Source of the DNA: a gamma proteobacterium symbiont of Stewartia floridana
Lineage (GTDB): Bacteria; Pseudomonadota; Gammaproteobacteria; Chromatiales; Chromatiaceae
Length of the DNA: 64,000 nt
Assembly: GCA_003676145.1 (NCBI GenBank)
Contig: NAUB01000021.1
Coordinates: forward strand, 124,001 to 188,000
Direction: 5' to 3'
Under the pieces are notes generated by a model that was not told the origin of the DNA, did no database searches, and saw only the letters and a program-made list of their open reading frames with translations. Both the position numbers and the translations under genes were made by a program. Shown piece by piece: positions 44,787 through 53,782 of the stretch. The stretch's first letter is position 1, and every line of letters starts with the position of its first letter.

Positions 44787-46684
44787 TCATACATTCAGTC
44801 AATGCCAGTAATGTTCTGAAATACAGCAGTCTGAAATTGCCGGATATCCCTGAGCAGGGATTGATAGCCATCTCCGGCGCCAATGAATCAGGCAAAAGCT
44901 CGATCGGAGAGACCGTCTGTTTTGCACTCTTCGGCAGAACCTTTTCATTGGGACCTGAAGAGTTGACCAAAGTCATCCGTTGGGGTGAAACCCATTGCGA
45001 GGCGCAGCTTGAATTCACCTGCGGAGATGGGGTGCGCTACAGATTGGAGCGCTTTCTCGATGATAGCGGAAATCACAGTGCCCGCCTGGCCCCTGCCGGT
45101 GTCAACGATGAGGATCAGGTGGTACGCGGAATTGAGCAGGTGGCTGACAGAATCTATCAGCTTATCGGCTTCGAATACGAAGAGTTTGTCGAATCCTTCT
45201 ATCTTGCACAGCGGGAGATCACGACCCCCCATCCACACAGTTATGCCGTCAAGACCATGGCTGGTCTGGTGACCCTGGAGTATTGTGATGCGGCTTGTCA
45301 GGAGGATCGGGATGATGCGGAAGATGAGTTGAGCCAACGACAGCAGGAGCTGGATGGATTACAACAACAGATGGTTGAGCTGGATATCGATCCGGCACTG
45401 ATGCCAGGCCTCGAGAGTGAGCGTCAGACGATTGCCCAGCGACTCGATCATACGCAACAACTGATGGAAGAGCTGGATACGGCATCCTCGGCCTATCAGG
45501 ATGCCATGCCGATTCGTGCCAAATCGACTTCCAAGGCTGGCAGCGCAGGATTTTTCAGCCTGCTCTTTTTCTTGCTCGCCGCCGTTGCCGGTGGTGCCTG
45601 GTACATGTTGACCAATATGCCGGAGCATGAGTTGTCAGGCCGTTTAAGTGAGTGGCTTGTACAGATGGTCCCGGACTGGGGTGAGGCAACACTGCCCTGG
45701 TTGTTATATGCAGCGGCTGGATCCGGCCTGCTGTTTTTGATCTTTCTGATTCGTCGCGGGGCATTGAAGAGTCGAGTCGCAGCCTATTCAGAGACCGCTG
45801 CAAACCTGGCTGACGTTCTCAATCGGTTGGATGAGGTGCCATCAGCAGTTGTGCCTGATGAGGCGCCGGATGCGGATTCGTCTGCTGTTGAAACCGATCA
45901 GGAAGAGACCGCTGCCGATAGCGCTGAGGTTGAAGAGACTCAGGCTCCTGCAATTGTTGATCGGGCCGCGCGTAGCCGGTTAGTCTCCCGGGTCACTGAT
46001 TGGTCAGCTTCGGTTGCGGAAGTCCGGGATAGTGTTGCCGGTGAGCTGGACCAGCTGAATGGCAACCTGGAGCAATTCCGATTACGTGCCGATGAGCTCA
46101 ATCAGTCGATTGGCATAGAACAGGAACGATTGGATCGGGCGGCAAGACTCAAAGAGATGATGGCGAGTCTGAATGAGAAGATCGATGAGCGAAAGCAGTA
46201 TATTCAGACCTGCGATCTGGCTGATGAGTTGATTCGGGGAACCACCCGGGAAGTCTCACACCAGTTCAATCGTAAACTGCGGGGATTGGTCAGCAAGACG
46301 TTACCGTTGTTTACCGAAAATCGATATGAGCATCTGCAGATCGATGATGACCTGACAGTGCGAGCCTTCTCCAGCGAGAAGCGGGATTTCATGGATCTGG
46401 ATGAGATTTCCAGTGGAACACAGCGGCAGATTATGTTGGCAGTTCGATTGGCACTCTCCCAGGAGCTGGTCGCTCGTGCCGTCAAAGGGGGACAGTTTCT
46501 GTTTCTTGATGAGCCTTTTGCCTTCTTTGATGAAAAACGTACCCGCAGTTCACTTACTGTGCTGCCGACTCTGAGTGAAGAGCTGAATCAGATCTGGATC
46601 GTCGCACAGGATTTTGCCGATGATCTGAAATTCGATCTGCATATTCAATGCGACCGGGATACTGACCAGTTGCCGGTGGCATAG
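44783..46684 (+). CDS. Rad50/SbcC/YhaN-like ATPase with central membrane helices
   Basis: This 633-residue protein has an SMC-type split ATPase. Walker A (SGANESGKSSIGE, about residues 32-44) and the QREITTP segment are N-terminal. The ABC signature (DEISSGTQRQIMLAVRLAL) and Walker B (QFLFLDEPFAFFDE) are C-terminal. Short coiled coils flank the middle, but instead of a zinc hook there are two membrane helices at about 254-273 (FFSLLFFLLAAVAGGAWYML) and 305-325 (LPWLLYAAAGSGLLFLIFLI), then an acidic linker. Central membrane segments also occur in YhaN-type (COG4717) proteins. No SbcD/Mre11-like nuclease is adjacent; the only coupled partner is the 65-residue protein. Role in DNA handling at the membrane is a guess. 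Confidence 0.82.
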   Translation: MIIHSVNASNVLKYSSLKLPDIPEQGLIAISGANESGKSSIGETVCFALFGRTFSLGPEELTKVIRWGETHCEAQLEFTCGDGVRYRLERFLDDSGNHSARLAPAGVNDEDQVVRGIEQVADRIYQLIGFEYEEFVESFYLAQREITTPHPHSYAVKTMAGLVTLEYCDAACQEDRDDAEDELSQRQQELDGLQQQMVELDIDPALMPGLESERQTIAQRLDHTQQLMEELDTASSAYQDAMPIRAKSTSKAGSAGFFSLLFFLLAAVAGGAWYMLTNMPEHELSGRLSEWLVQMVPDWGEATLPWLLYAAAGSGLLFLIFLIRRGALKSRVAAYSETAANLADVLNRLDEVPSAVVPDEAPDADSSAVETDQEETAADSAEVEETQAPAIVDRAARSRLVSRVTDWSASVAEVRDSVAGELDQLNGNLEQFRLRADELNQSIGIEQERLDRAARLKEMMASLNEKIDERKQYIQTCDLADELIRGTTREVSHQFNRKLRGLVSKTLPLFTENRYEHLQIDDDLTVRAFSSEKRDFMDLDEISSGTQRQIMLAVRLALSQELVARAVKGGQFLFLDEPFAFFDEKRTRSSLTVLPTLSEELNQIWIVAQDFADDLKFDLHIQCDRDTDQLPVA

Positions 46685-46690
46685 AGTTGA

Positions 46691-49207
46691 GTGTCAGAAC
46701 TACCAGTAAAACAGGTTATCACCGAACTTTCTGATACCCTGGCGACTCAGGGCCGGGCTGTGCTAAGTGCACCGCCCGGCTCCGGCAAGACAACCCTGGT
46801 ACCCCTTGAACTGCTGAACAGTCCCTGGCTGGACGGAAACACGATTCTGTTACTTGAACCAAGGCGTCTCGCCGCTCGGGCGGCTGCCGCCAGAATGGCC
46901 AGTCTGCTGGGTGAACCGATTGGTGAACGAGTCGGTTATTCAATCCGTCTAGAGCGAAAAGTTTCCCGCAACACACGTATCGAGGTGGTGACCGAGGGAA
47001 TTTTGACCCGCCGACTGCAACAGGACCCGGAACTGCCTGGGGTAGGGCTGGTGATCTTCGATGAATTTCATGAACGCAATCTACACAGCGACCTGTCACT
47101 TGCTCTGACGTTGGATACACAGCAGGGCTTGCGTGAAGACCTGCGTCTGTTGGTCATGTCGGCCACCCTCGATCAGCAAGCTGTGAGTAGATTGCTGCAT
47201 GATGCTGCTGTGATTCAGGCGCAGGGGAGGCAATATCCGGTAACCCATCATTACCTTGACCAAACAGCAGACAAACGCAACATCGCCGAACAGGTTGTCA
47301 GGGCAATTATCAGGGCGTGGCAGGATCAGCAGGGCGATATACTGGTATTTCTTCCTGGAGTCGGTGAAATCCGCCGTGCTCAAAAGCTGCTCGAAACAGA
47401 GATGAAAAACCAAACCCAGCCTGTTGTTATCTCTCCCCTGTATGGAGATCTTGCAAAGGAGGATCAGGATCGCGCCATACTCCCCGATCCACACAACAGA
47501 CGCCGTATTGTACTGACCACTTCGATTGCGGAAACCAGCCTGACCATCGAGGGTATCACTGTCGTGGTCGATGGTGGTTGGTCCCGTATGCCGCGGTTTT
47601 TACCGGCGCTCGGGTTGACTCGGTTGGAGACAGTTGCGGTCTCAAAAGCCGCTGCAGACCAACGTGCCGGTAGGGCGGGTCGCTTGGCTCCCGGGGTCTG
47701 TTATCGGATCTGCAGTGAGTCTGCCCATAATCAGTCGTTACCCCATCACCCGGCGGAGATTTTGCAGACCGACCTGGCGCCAGTGGCACTGCAACTGGCC
47801 AGCTGGGGTATTGCGGAACCAGCTCAGTTACGGTGGCTTGATCCGCCTCCAAAGGGAGCCTTCTCACAGGCTGTGACTCTGCTACAGAGACTCGGTGCGG
47901 TCGATCAGCAGGGAATGATCACAAAACTGGGCAGGCGCTTGGCTGAGTTACCTACCCATCCGCGTCTGGCGCATATGTTGATTCATGCTGCGGAAGATCA
48001 GTTTCAACTGGTGAGCGATCTGGTGGCTCTGATTACCGAGCGGGACCCGTTATCGAGCCGAGAGGATGGTAGTGATTTAGCCTTGAGAATCGCTCTGTTG
48101 CAGCAGTGGCGGGAGAAGAACCTCATAGAATCCCGCTATAAAAGTGCCTGCCGCCAGCTTGATCGGATCAGTAGGGATTGGATGAGACGACTACGCCGTA
48201 GCGGGGAAGCCAGGTCCCATGGTCTGCTATCGGTAGGGGAGCTGCTGGCGCTGGCATTTCCTGATCGGATCGCGCAACGAACCGCACATGGTCGTTACAA
48301 GTTGGTCACCGGTCGCGCGGTGCGACTGGCGGAAGATGATCCACTTGCCGGGGAAGCGTATTTGGTCGCCGTTCAATTAGATGCCGGGCAAAATGAAGGG
48401 CGTATCCGACTGGCTGCATCCATCGACTTGAAGGCGTTGCATGGCCTGCCCGAAATCCCACTCGAAGAGAGGTCGGTTACTTGCTGGGATCGTAAGGAAG
48501 AGCGGGTAAGAGCCTCATCTGAGACCTGTCTGGGTGCTTTGGTATTGAGTCAGAGAAAACTCACCAATCCCGATCCGGAAGCCGTCAGGAACGCCATGTT
48601 AGAAGGGATACGGACTATGGGAATCGAGGTGTTACCCTGGTCCAGGAGCGTGCGCCAATGGCAACTCAGAGTGACATGGCTGGCGGCCCGTCTGGATGAC
48701 CCGGAGTGGCCGGATCTATCGGATCAGTGGCTCTATGAAAATCTTGAGAACTGGTTAACACCATGGCTTGAAACGATTCAGAGCAAACAGCAGTTGCAGC
48801 GTCTGGATCTGCAAGCAATTCTGCTGGCCCGGCTCTCCTGGGATCAGCAACAAACCCTGAAGTCACTGGTGCCAACGCATCTTACCGTTCCCAGTGGTTC
48901 AAAAATCCCGTTACGATATAGCGCCGATGAAGCACCGGTGTTGGCAGTAAGACTGCAAGAGCTGTTTGGGCTGAATGACACCCCAAGGATCTGCCAGGGC
49001 AGGGTACCGGTGATGCTGCACCTACTCTCTCCGGCACAGCGGCCGATACAGATTACTGATGATCTTGCCGGGTTTTGGCAAAGAACCTATGCTGAGGTAA
49101 AAAAAGAGCTGAAAGGTCGATATCCTAAGCACTATTGGCCAGATAATCCTCTGCTTGCTGAAGCAACTCACAGGGCGAAGCCCCGTAAGTCGGGCGGTGG
49201 CGGTTGA
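46691..49207 (+). CDS. hrpB: HrpB, DEAH-box ATP-dependent helicase
   Basis: The product is an 838-residue DEAH/RHA helicase of the HrpB type. Visible are motif I SAPPGSGKTTLVPLELL, Ia LLEPRRLAARAAAARMA, motif II as DEFHERNLHSD, motif III SATLD, motif V TSIAETSLTIEGI and motif VI QRAGRAGRLAPGVCYR, followed by HA2/OB regions and the HrpB-specific C-terminal domain (YPKHYWPDNPLLAEATHRAKPR). The start is GTG, seven bases after the ATPase stop. Its cellular task is poorly defined in most species. Confidence 0.93.
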   Translation: MSELPVKQVITELSDTLATQGRAVLSAPPGSGKTTLVPLELLNSPWLDGNTILLLEPRRLAARAAAARMASLLGEPIGERVGYSIRLERKVSRNTRIEVVTEGILTRRLQQDPELPGVGLVIFDEFHERNLHSDLSLALTLDTQQGLREDLRLLVMSATLDQQAVSRLLHDAAVIQAQGRQYPVTHHYLDQTADKRNIAEQVVRAIIRAWQDQQGDILVFLPGVGEIRRAQKLLETEMKNQTQPVVISPLYGDLAKEDQDRAILPDPHNRRRIVLTTSIAETSLTIEGITVVVDGGWSRMPRFLPALGLTRLETVAVSKAAADQRAGRAGRLAPGVCYRICSESAHNQSLPHHPAEILQTDLAPVALQLASWGIAEPAQLRWLDPPPKGAFSQAVTLLQRLGAVDQQGMITKLGRRLAELPTHPRLAHMLIHAAEDQFQLVSDLVALITERDPLSSREDGSDLALRIALLQQWREKNLIESRYKSACRQLDRISRDWMRRLRRSGEARSHGLLSVGELLALAFPDRIAQRTAHGRYKLVTGRAVRLAEDDPLAGEAYLVAVQLDAGQNEGRIRLAASIDLKALHGLPEIPLEERSVTCWDRKEERVRASSETCLGALVLSQRKLTNPDPEAVRNAMLEGIRTMGIEVLPWSRSVRQWQLRVTWLAARLDDPEWPDLSDQWLYENLENWLTPWLETIQSKQQLQRLDLQAILLARLSWDQQQTLKSLVPTHLTVPSGSKIPLRYSADEAPVLAVRLQELFGLNDTPRICQGRVPVMLHLLSPAQRPIQITDDLAGFWQRTYAEVKKELKGRYPKHYWPDNPLLAEATHRAKPRKSGGGG

Positions 49208-49256
49208 ATGTCAAGCGAAGCTTGGTTTAAGGGTTAAGATATCGGAATAGCACAAG

Positions 49257-51782
49257 ATGTGGTCAAAATTTTGGAATAGATATAGAGACCAGTTCAATCA
49301 GGCGCCCGACCGGGAGTCTGAGCAGTCGATTGTCAGATTGATCGTCGCTCTGGTGATGTGTCTGTATTTTCTCTACATCTATCTGTTCATGCCCTCAGAG
49401 AGAGCGACGTCACTGCTGCTTTTTGTACTGTTCTGCACCTTCTGCAGCTTGATTGTCATCATGGTCATCGCCTGGAAGCCCCAGGCCTATCGTATTCGCC
49501 GCACAGTCACGATGTCGTTTGATGTCAGCATGATAACTCTGGCTATGTGGATTGGTGGTGAGAGCACCTCCATGCTTTATGTTCTCTATCTGTGGATCAG
49601 TCTGGGAAATGGGTTCCGCTTTGGTACTCCATCCCTCTATTTTACAAGTGCGCTTTCCACATTAGGATTTGCTTCAGTGCTGTTGATCAGCGACTTTTGG
49701 AAACAGCAACCTGTTCTGGGTATTGGACTGTTACTCGGGTTGTTGATTACAACACTCTATGTTGCGCTATTACTGTTGCGGATAGAGCGTGAAAAAAAGC
49801 GTGCTGAAGCATCGAGCAAGGCAAAGAGTCGTTTCCTGGCCAACATGAGTCACGAAATACGCACCCCCCTGAATGGTGTGGTCGGGATGACCGACCTGCT
49901 TGCGAGAACACCGATGGGATTGGAGCAACGAGAGATCATGTCGACCATCCAGGCATCTGCGGAGACACTGCTCAATCTAATCGAGGAGATTCTCGATTTT
50001 TCCAAGATTGAGGCAGGCAAGGTTGAAGTAAGGCTTGCTGACCAGGACCTGTCCGAGTTGACGGATAGTGTGATATCGATGATGAAGCCGACAGCCGATA
50101 CCAAAGGTATCGAGCTGAACTGCTGGATAGACCTGGATATCTCTCCGGTAATCAAAACCGACCCCAAGCTACTTCGGCAGATACTGATCAATCTGCTGAA
50201 CAACGCGATCAAATTCACCGACCAGGGCGGTATCGTGCTGAAGGTGACGCCTTACACCTCAGGGGAAGGCGAAGATCGCGTTCCTAGATTGATGTTTGAA
50301 GTCATAGACACAGGTATCGGTATTTCTGAGACTCAGCAAAAACGAATTTTCGAATGGTTTGAACAAGGGGATGATTCCGCAACCCGTCGCTACACTGGCA
50401 GCGGCCTCGGTACAACGATTACCAAACAGTTGGTCGAGTTATTGGACGGGACCATCGGGCTGGAGAGCCGTTTGGGGGAAGGCAGTCGGTTCTGGTTTCA
50501 GATACCAGCCATTACCAGTGACAACCCCATTGACGTAGAACGCTTTCAGGACGCCAGGGTGTTATTGTTCACCGACCTCCTGTCAGAAAAGCAGGATCTA
50601 TTGGACGGATTGCAGGAGTGGCAGTTGGATGTAAACGTCTACACAAACCTTTCGGAAGGGTTTCTGGAGTTGCTCAATGCCGTTAAGGTTAAGGAACCCT
50701 ATGACATTGCAATACTGGATGAGACTCATAGTGATCTCCCGGATGAGGAGTTGGTGCATACCATTCGTGCTGAACAAAGCCTGGATGATCTTGAGTTGGT
50801 TTGTGTTACCGATTACTCGGCAAATCTTCAGAATGAGAACCGATTGTGTCATGAAGGCTTCAGTGCGGTGGTCACCACGCCGATTACACCGGAGAAGGTA
50901 CGCCATGTTCTACAATATGCCTTAAAGCGCAAATCCAGCTCTAATTTACCACCCAGGATTTTCACCTCTGCTGAACATAGCATTGCCAAACATGCCCGTA
51001 TCCTGCTTGCAGAGGATAATCCGATCAATCAAAAGGTAGTGAAAAAAATCCTTGAGCTACAAGGGCACCAGATTGAGGTGGTCAGTCATGGACAGGATGC
51101 CATTGATTTACTGAAAAAAGAGACCTTTGATCTGGCAATACTTGACCTGCAAATGCCCGATATTGGGGGGATCGATATTATTAAAGCCTATCGCTTGATG
51201 GAAAAGCAGGAGCCCGCCATACCCTTCATCATTCTTACCGCAAATGCCACTCGGGAAGCGGCGGAAGAGTGCGAGGCGGTCGGTGTCGAAGCCTATCTCA
51301 CCAAACCTGTCAGGTCTGCGCATCTGTTGGATGTGGTTAAAGAGATCCTGGGAGGGGACGCCACTGAAGTGATAACCGACACCGTCATCGATCTTCCGAT
51401 TCGTGCAGCCAATCAGGAAAAGAGTGGAAGAATTCTGGATGTGGACACACTGAAAGGTCTCGAGTCGTTGAGTAAGGATCCACATTTCATGTCGCACTTG
51501 GCAGATAGTTTTCTGCATGATTCTGAAGCGTTAATGGGCACAATGCGTGATGCAATCGAGTTGCATGACGCAAGAAGATTTAAGGATTGTGCCCATGCCT
51601 TGGCCGACAACGCCTCAGGTATCGGGGCCTACTCCTTGATGACGATTTGTGCTTCAGCTTCGCGCATTGAACCGTCCGGGCTGAAACAGCAAGGTATTAA
51701 GCAGATGACTCAGATCTCTACAACCTATAGCTTAACCTGTCAGGCGTTGCGTCACTATCTGAATACCAAGAACCCTCAATAG
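49257..51782 (+). CDS. RpfC-like hybrid sensor histidine kinase
   Basis: This is an 841-residue hybrid kinase. The N-terminal membrane domain (about 22-175) resembles the DSF sensor RpfC, especially YVLYLWISLGNGFRFG. It is followed by HisKA with the phospho-site His199 (FLANMSHEIRTPLNG) and an HATPase domain (NLLNNAIKFTDQGG, DTGIGI, GSGLGTTI). A degenerate receiver-like domain (Asp488 in AILDE) precedes a canonical receiver (ILLAEDNP, acceptor Asp630 in AILDLQMPD). A C-terminal HPt domain has His780 (CAHALADNASGIGA). It differs from classical RpfC by the extra receiver. A convergent RpfG-like gene is likely its partner; no rpfF is in the window. Confidence 0.9.
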   Translation: MWSKFWNRYRDQFNQAPDRESEQSIVRLIVALVMCLYFLYIYLFMPSERATSLLLFVLFCTFCSLIVIMVIAWKPQAYRIRRTVTMSFDVSMITLAMWIGGESTSMLYVLYLWISLGNGFRFGTPSLYFTSALSTLGFASVLLISDFWKQQPVLGIGLLLGLLITTLYVALLLLRIEREKKRAEASSKAKSRFLANMSHEIRTPLNGVVGMTDLLARTPMGLEQREIMSTIQASAETLLNLIEEILDFSKIEAGKVEVRLADQDLSELTDSVISMMKPTADTKGIELNCWIDLDISPVIKTDPKLLRQILINLLNNAIKFTDQGGIVLKVTPYTSGEGEDRVPRLMFEVIDTGIGISETQQKRIFEWFEQGDDSATRRYTGSGLGTTITKQLVELLDGTIGLESRLGEGSRFWFQIPAITSDNPIDVERFQDARVLLFTDLLSEKQDLLDGLQEWQLDVNVYTNLSEGFLELLNAVKVKEPYDIAILDETHSDLPDEELVHTIRAEQSLDDLELVCVTDYSANLQNENRLCHEGFSAVVTTPITPEKVRHVLQYALKRKSSSNLPPRIFTSAEHSIAKHARILLAEDNPINQKVVKKILELQGHQIEVVSHGQDAIDLLKKETFDLAILDLQMPDIGGIDIIKAYRLMEKQEPAIPFIILTANATREAAEECEAVGVEAYLTKPVRSAHLLDVVKEILGGDATEVITDTVIDLPIRAANQEKSGRILDVDTLKGLESLSKDPHFMSHLADSFLHDSEALMGTMRDAIELHDARRFKDCAHALADNASGIGAYSLMTICASASRIEPSGLKQQGIKQMTQISTTYSLTCQALRHYLNTKNPQ

Positions 51783-51862
51783 ATTGGTCTTTTCATGGAC
51801 CTCATAACCAACAACATAACACTCAATAGGTAGCCCTAGCTGCAGAGTGGATGATCTATCGG

Positions 51863-53782
51863 CTATTTGGAGGGGTTGCTGCTTGGTTCTGATTGAATGG
51901 CTGATGCTCTTTGCGATAGATAGTGCGCATAAGCATGCAAGGTCAGATTGAAGGTCTGCTGCAATTCACTGAGCAGGTCTGATCCCTTATATTCAAATTC
52001 CCGGGCGGAGAGCTTTGAGGCCTGTTGACTGAGTTCGTAGAGTAGTACGGCTCCCAGTTGACCTGCACTATCCAGGAGTATTTGGGCCTGATCAAGAAAA
52101 TTACCGAGCTGACGCTGGGCTACAGCGCGCTCCATCTCACGCAAAATAGAGCGGCCTTCGGATTCGAATATCTTGAACAGTTCATTGATGAATGAGATGC
52201 CGCTGTCCAGTTTTTCCAGTCTCAGCAGGGTCATGTGATCAAGCAGCATGGCATCCTGAATTTTGTTGTTTTTAAACTGTATAGGATCCGTTTTGCGTGA
52301 GACATAGGTCAAATTCTGCAAATCACCCTTATCGAGTGCGGCAAGAATGGAGAGGAGCACCTCTTGTGGTGTGACCGGTTTAAACAGGCAGATATCCACC
52401 CCGATGCTTTGGCAAAGATTGAGGGTTTCCGGGTTCTCTTCATCTTCCACAAAGATAAAGGGAACCCACTGTTTGTACGGGGTGGTAAATCGATGTAGCT
52501 TGACTACCTGAGTACCGCTCATGACAGGCAGTTGCAGATTGATTATGGCTAAATCAAAAAAGTGCTCTTCAAGGGCGTCCAGCGCTTGATCGCCGTTATC
52601 AACCAAATGAATGTTATAGCCCGCCTGAGTCAAGGCGTGGCTGAGGGAATCCCGCTCATGTGAAGGTGTATCTGCCAGTAAAATCTCTTTTTGGCGGGTG
52701 TAGGCCTGCTTGGTGGTACGATGCTTAACCAGGCTTACAACATTGTCACAGGAGGCGTATGTCTTGTTGTCGTAACTGATGATGCTGAACAGTTGCTCTT
52801 TGGTCCATGGGGATTCGAGTAGCGTGTGGTAGCCCGCCCGCAACAATCTGTGCGCATACTTTTCATTGTAAAAAGATGTTTGAATGCAGATCAGTCTCAC
52901 ATCATCAAGTAGTGATTCATTCTTGATCAGGCGTGCCAATGAGAGAGGCTCAATATCCAGATTTTCACCATCGACAATGAGGGATGAGTAGGGGGTGAAG
53001 ACCTCTCCCTGACTGCGAGAGAGCATGTGCTTGAATGCCTGCAGGCTGTTGTTGCAGGTTGTTGTTTCATGCCCCCAATCGAACAGTTGGCGGGAGAGAA
53101 GGGCTGTAGTGCTCTTGTTACGGGACAATATCAATATGCGCTGAATATCGGGTTTTGCAGGCTGAGCGGTAAACCGTTGTGCCACTGCAGGTGATTCAGC
53201 CTGTTTTGCGGGCTCTTCTTCCAGTTGAGGCAGTATGGGTAGTTTCTCTGTGTCCTGCTTATCCTGTTTCGATGCGCCATATCTGTGAATGGATACAAGG
53301 GCAGGGGGTAACAGCGCAAGAACACTCAGTAGCAACGCTTGCAGCAACTCCATTTGCTGTGCCAGATGCAGTGTGGTGGTCAGCATCGTAAACGCTGATC
53401 CAATTCCCAGCCAGAGATAGGATCTGCCAAAAAAACGTGATGCAAAAATCAATACACTGCTGAGAGGCAACAGTAGAAGCGCCGAACCGCCCGCAAAGGT
53501 GATCAGACCGAGAAAGAGCTGATCGAGAATGATTGATGAACTGCGTTTAATTGAGCTGAAGGAGTAGAGACTTTTATAGTGTTCAATAAAACGCAGCAGC
53601 AGGAATTGACAGGCCAATACCAGTGTCATGAGGACAACCTGCGTCGATGCAGACCACAGATAGGTCAGAGTCAGGCCAATAAATGCGACAAAACTGACGA
53701 ATAAGCTCAGGCTGTAATAGACCTGATCACTCTCATGTGAGGTGGTATCAGGTCTCTGCGGCGTTTCTGTTTGCTCGTTCAA
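51863..53782 (-). CDS. RpfC-like membrane protein without kinase core or phosphotransfer residues
   Basis: This 639-residue protein has an N-terminal membrane domain of about five or six helices (about 22-165). Two receiver-like domains and an HPt-like domain follow, but there is no HisKA or HATPase. In the second receiver the acceptor Asp is Asn415 (LAIINLQLPVMSG), while the Lys of the LFKPVTP motif is kept. In the HPt region the phospho-His is replaced by Gln567 (FLDQAQILLDSAGQLGA, compare the neighbouring kinase's CAHALADNASGIGA). The first receiver (ILILSRNKS) lacks the acidic pocket. It starts with TTG, overlapping the HD-GYP gene by four bases (TTGA). It is probably a non-enzymatic regulator or scaffold of the RpfC/RpfG pathway. 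Confidence 0.82.
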   Translation of the reverse strand: MNEQTETPQRPDTTSHESDQVYYSLSLFVSFVAFIGLTLTYLWSASTQVVLMTLVLACQFLLLRFIEHYKSLYSFSSIKRSSSIILDQLFLGLITFAGGSALLLLPLSSVLIFASRFFGRSYLWLGIGSAFTMLTTTLHLAQQMELLQALLLSVLALLPPALVSIHRYGASKQDKQDTEKLPILPQLEEEPAKQAESPAVAQRFTAQPAKPDIQRILILSRNKSTTALLSRQLFDWGHETTTCNNSLQAFKHMLSRSQGEVFTPYSSLIVDGENLDIEPLSLARLIKNESLLDDVRLICIQTSFYNEKYAHRLLRAGYHTLLESPWTKEQLFSIISYDNKTYASCDNVVSLVKHRTTKQAYTRQKEILLADTPSHERDSLSHALTQAGYNIHLVDNGDQALDALEEHFFDLAIINLQLPVMSGTQVVKLHRFTTPYKQWVPFIFVEDEENPETLNLCQSIGVDICLFKPVTPQEVLLSILAALDKGDLQNLTYVSRKTDPIQFKNNKIQDAMLLDHMTLLRLEKLDSGISFINELFKIFESEGRSILREMERAVAQRQLGNFLDQAQILLDSAGQLGAVLLYELSQQASKLSAREFEYKGSDLLSELQQTFNLTLHAYAHYLSQRASAIQSEPSSNPSK

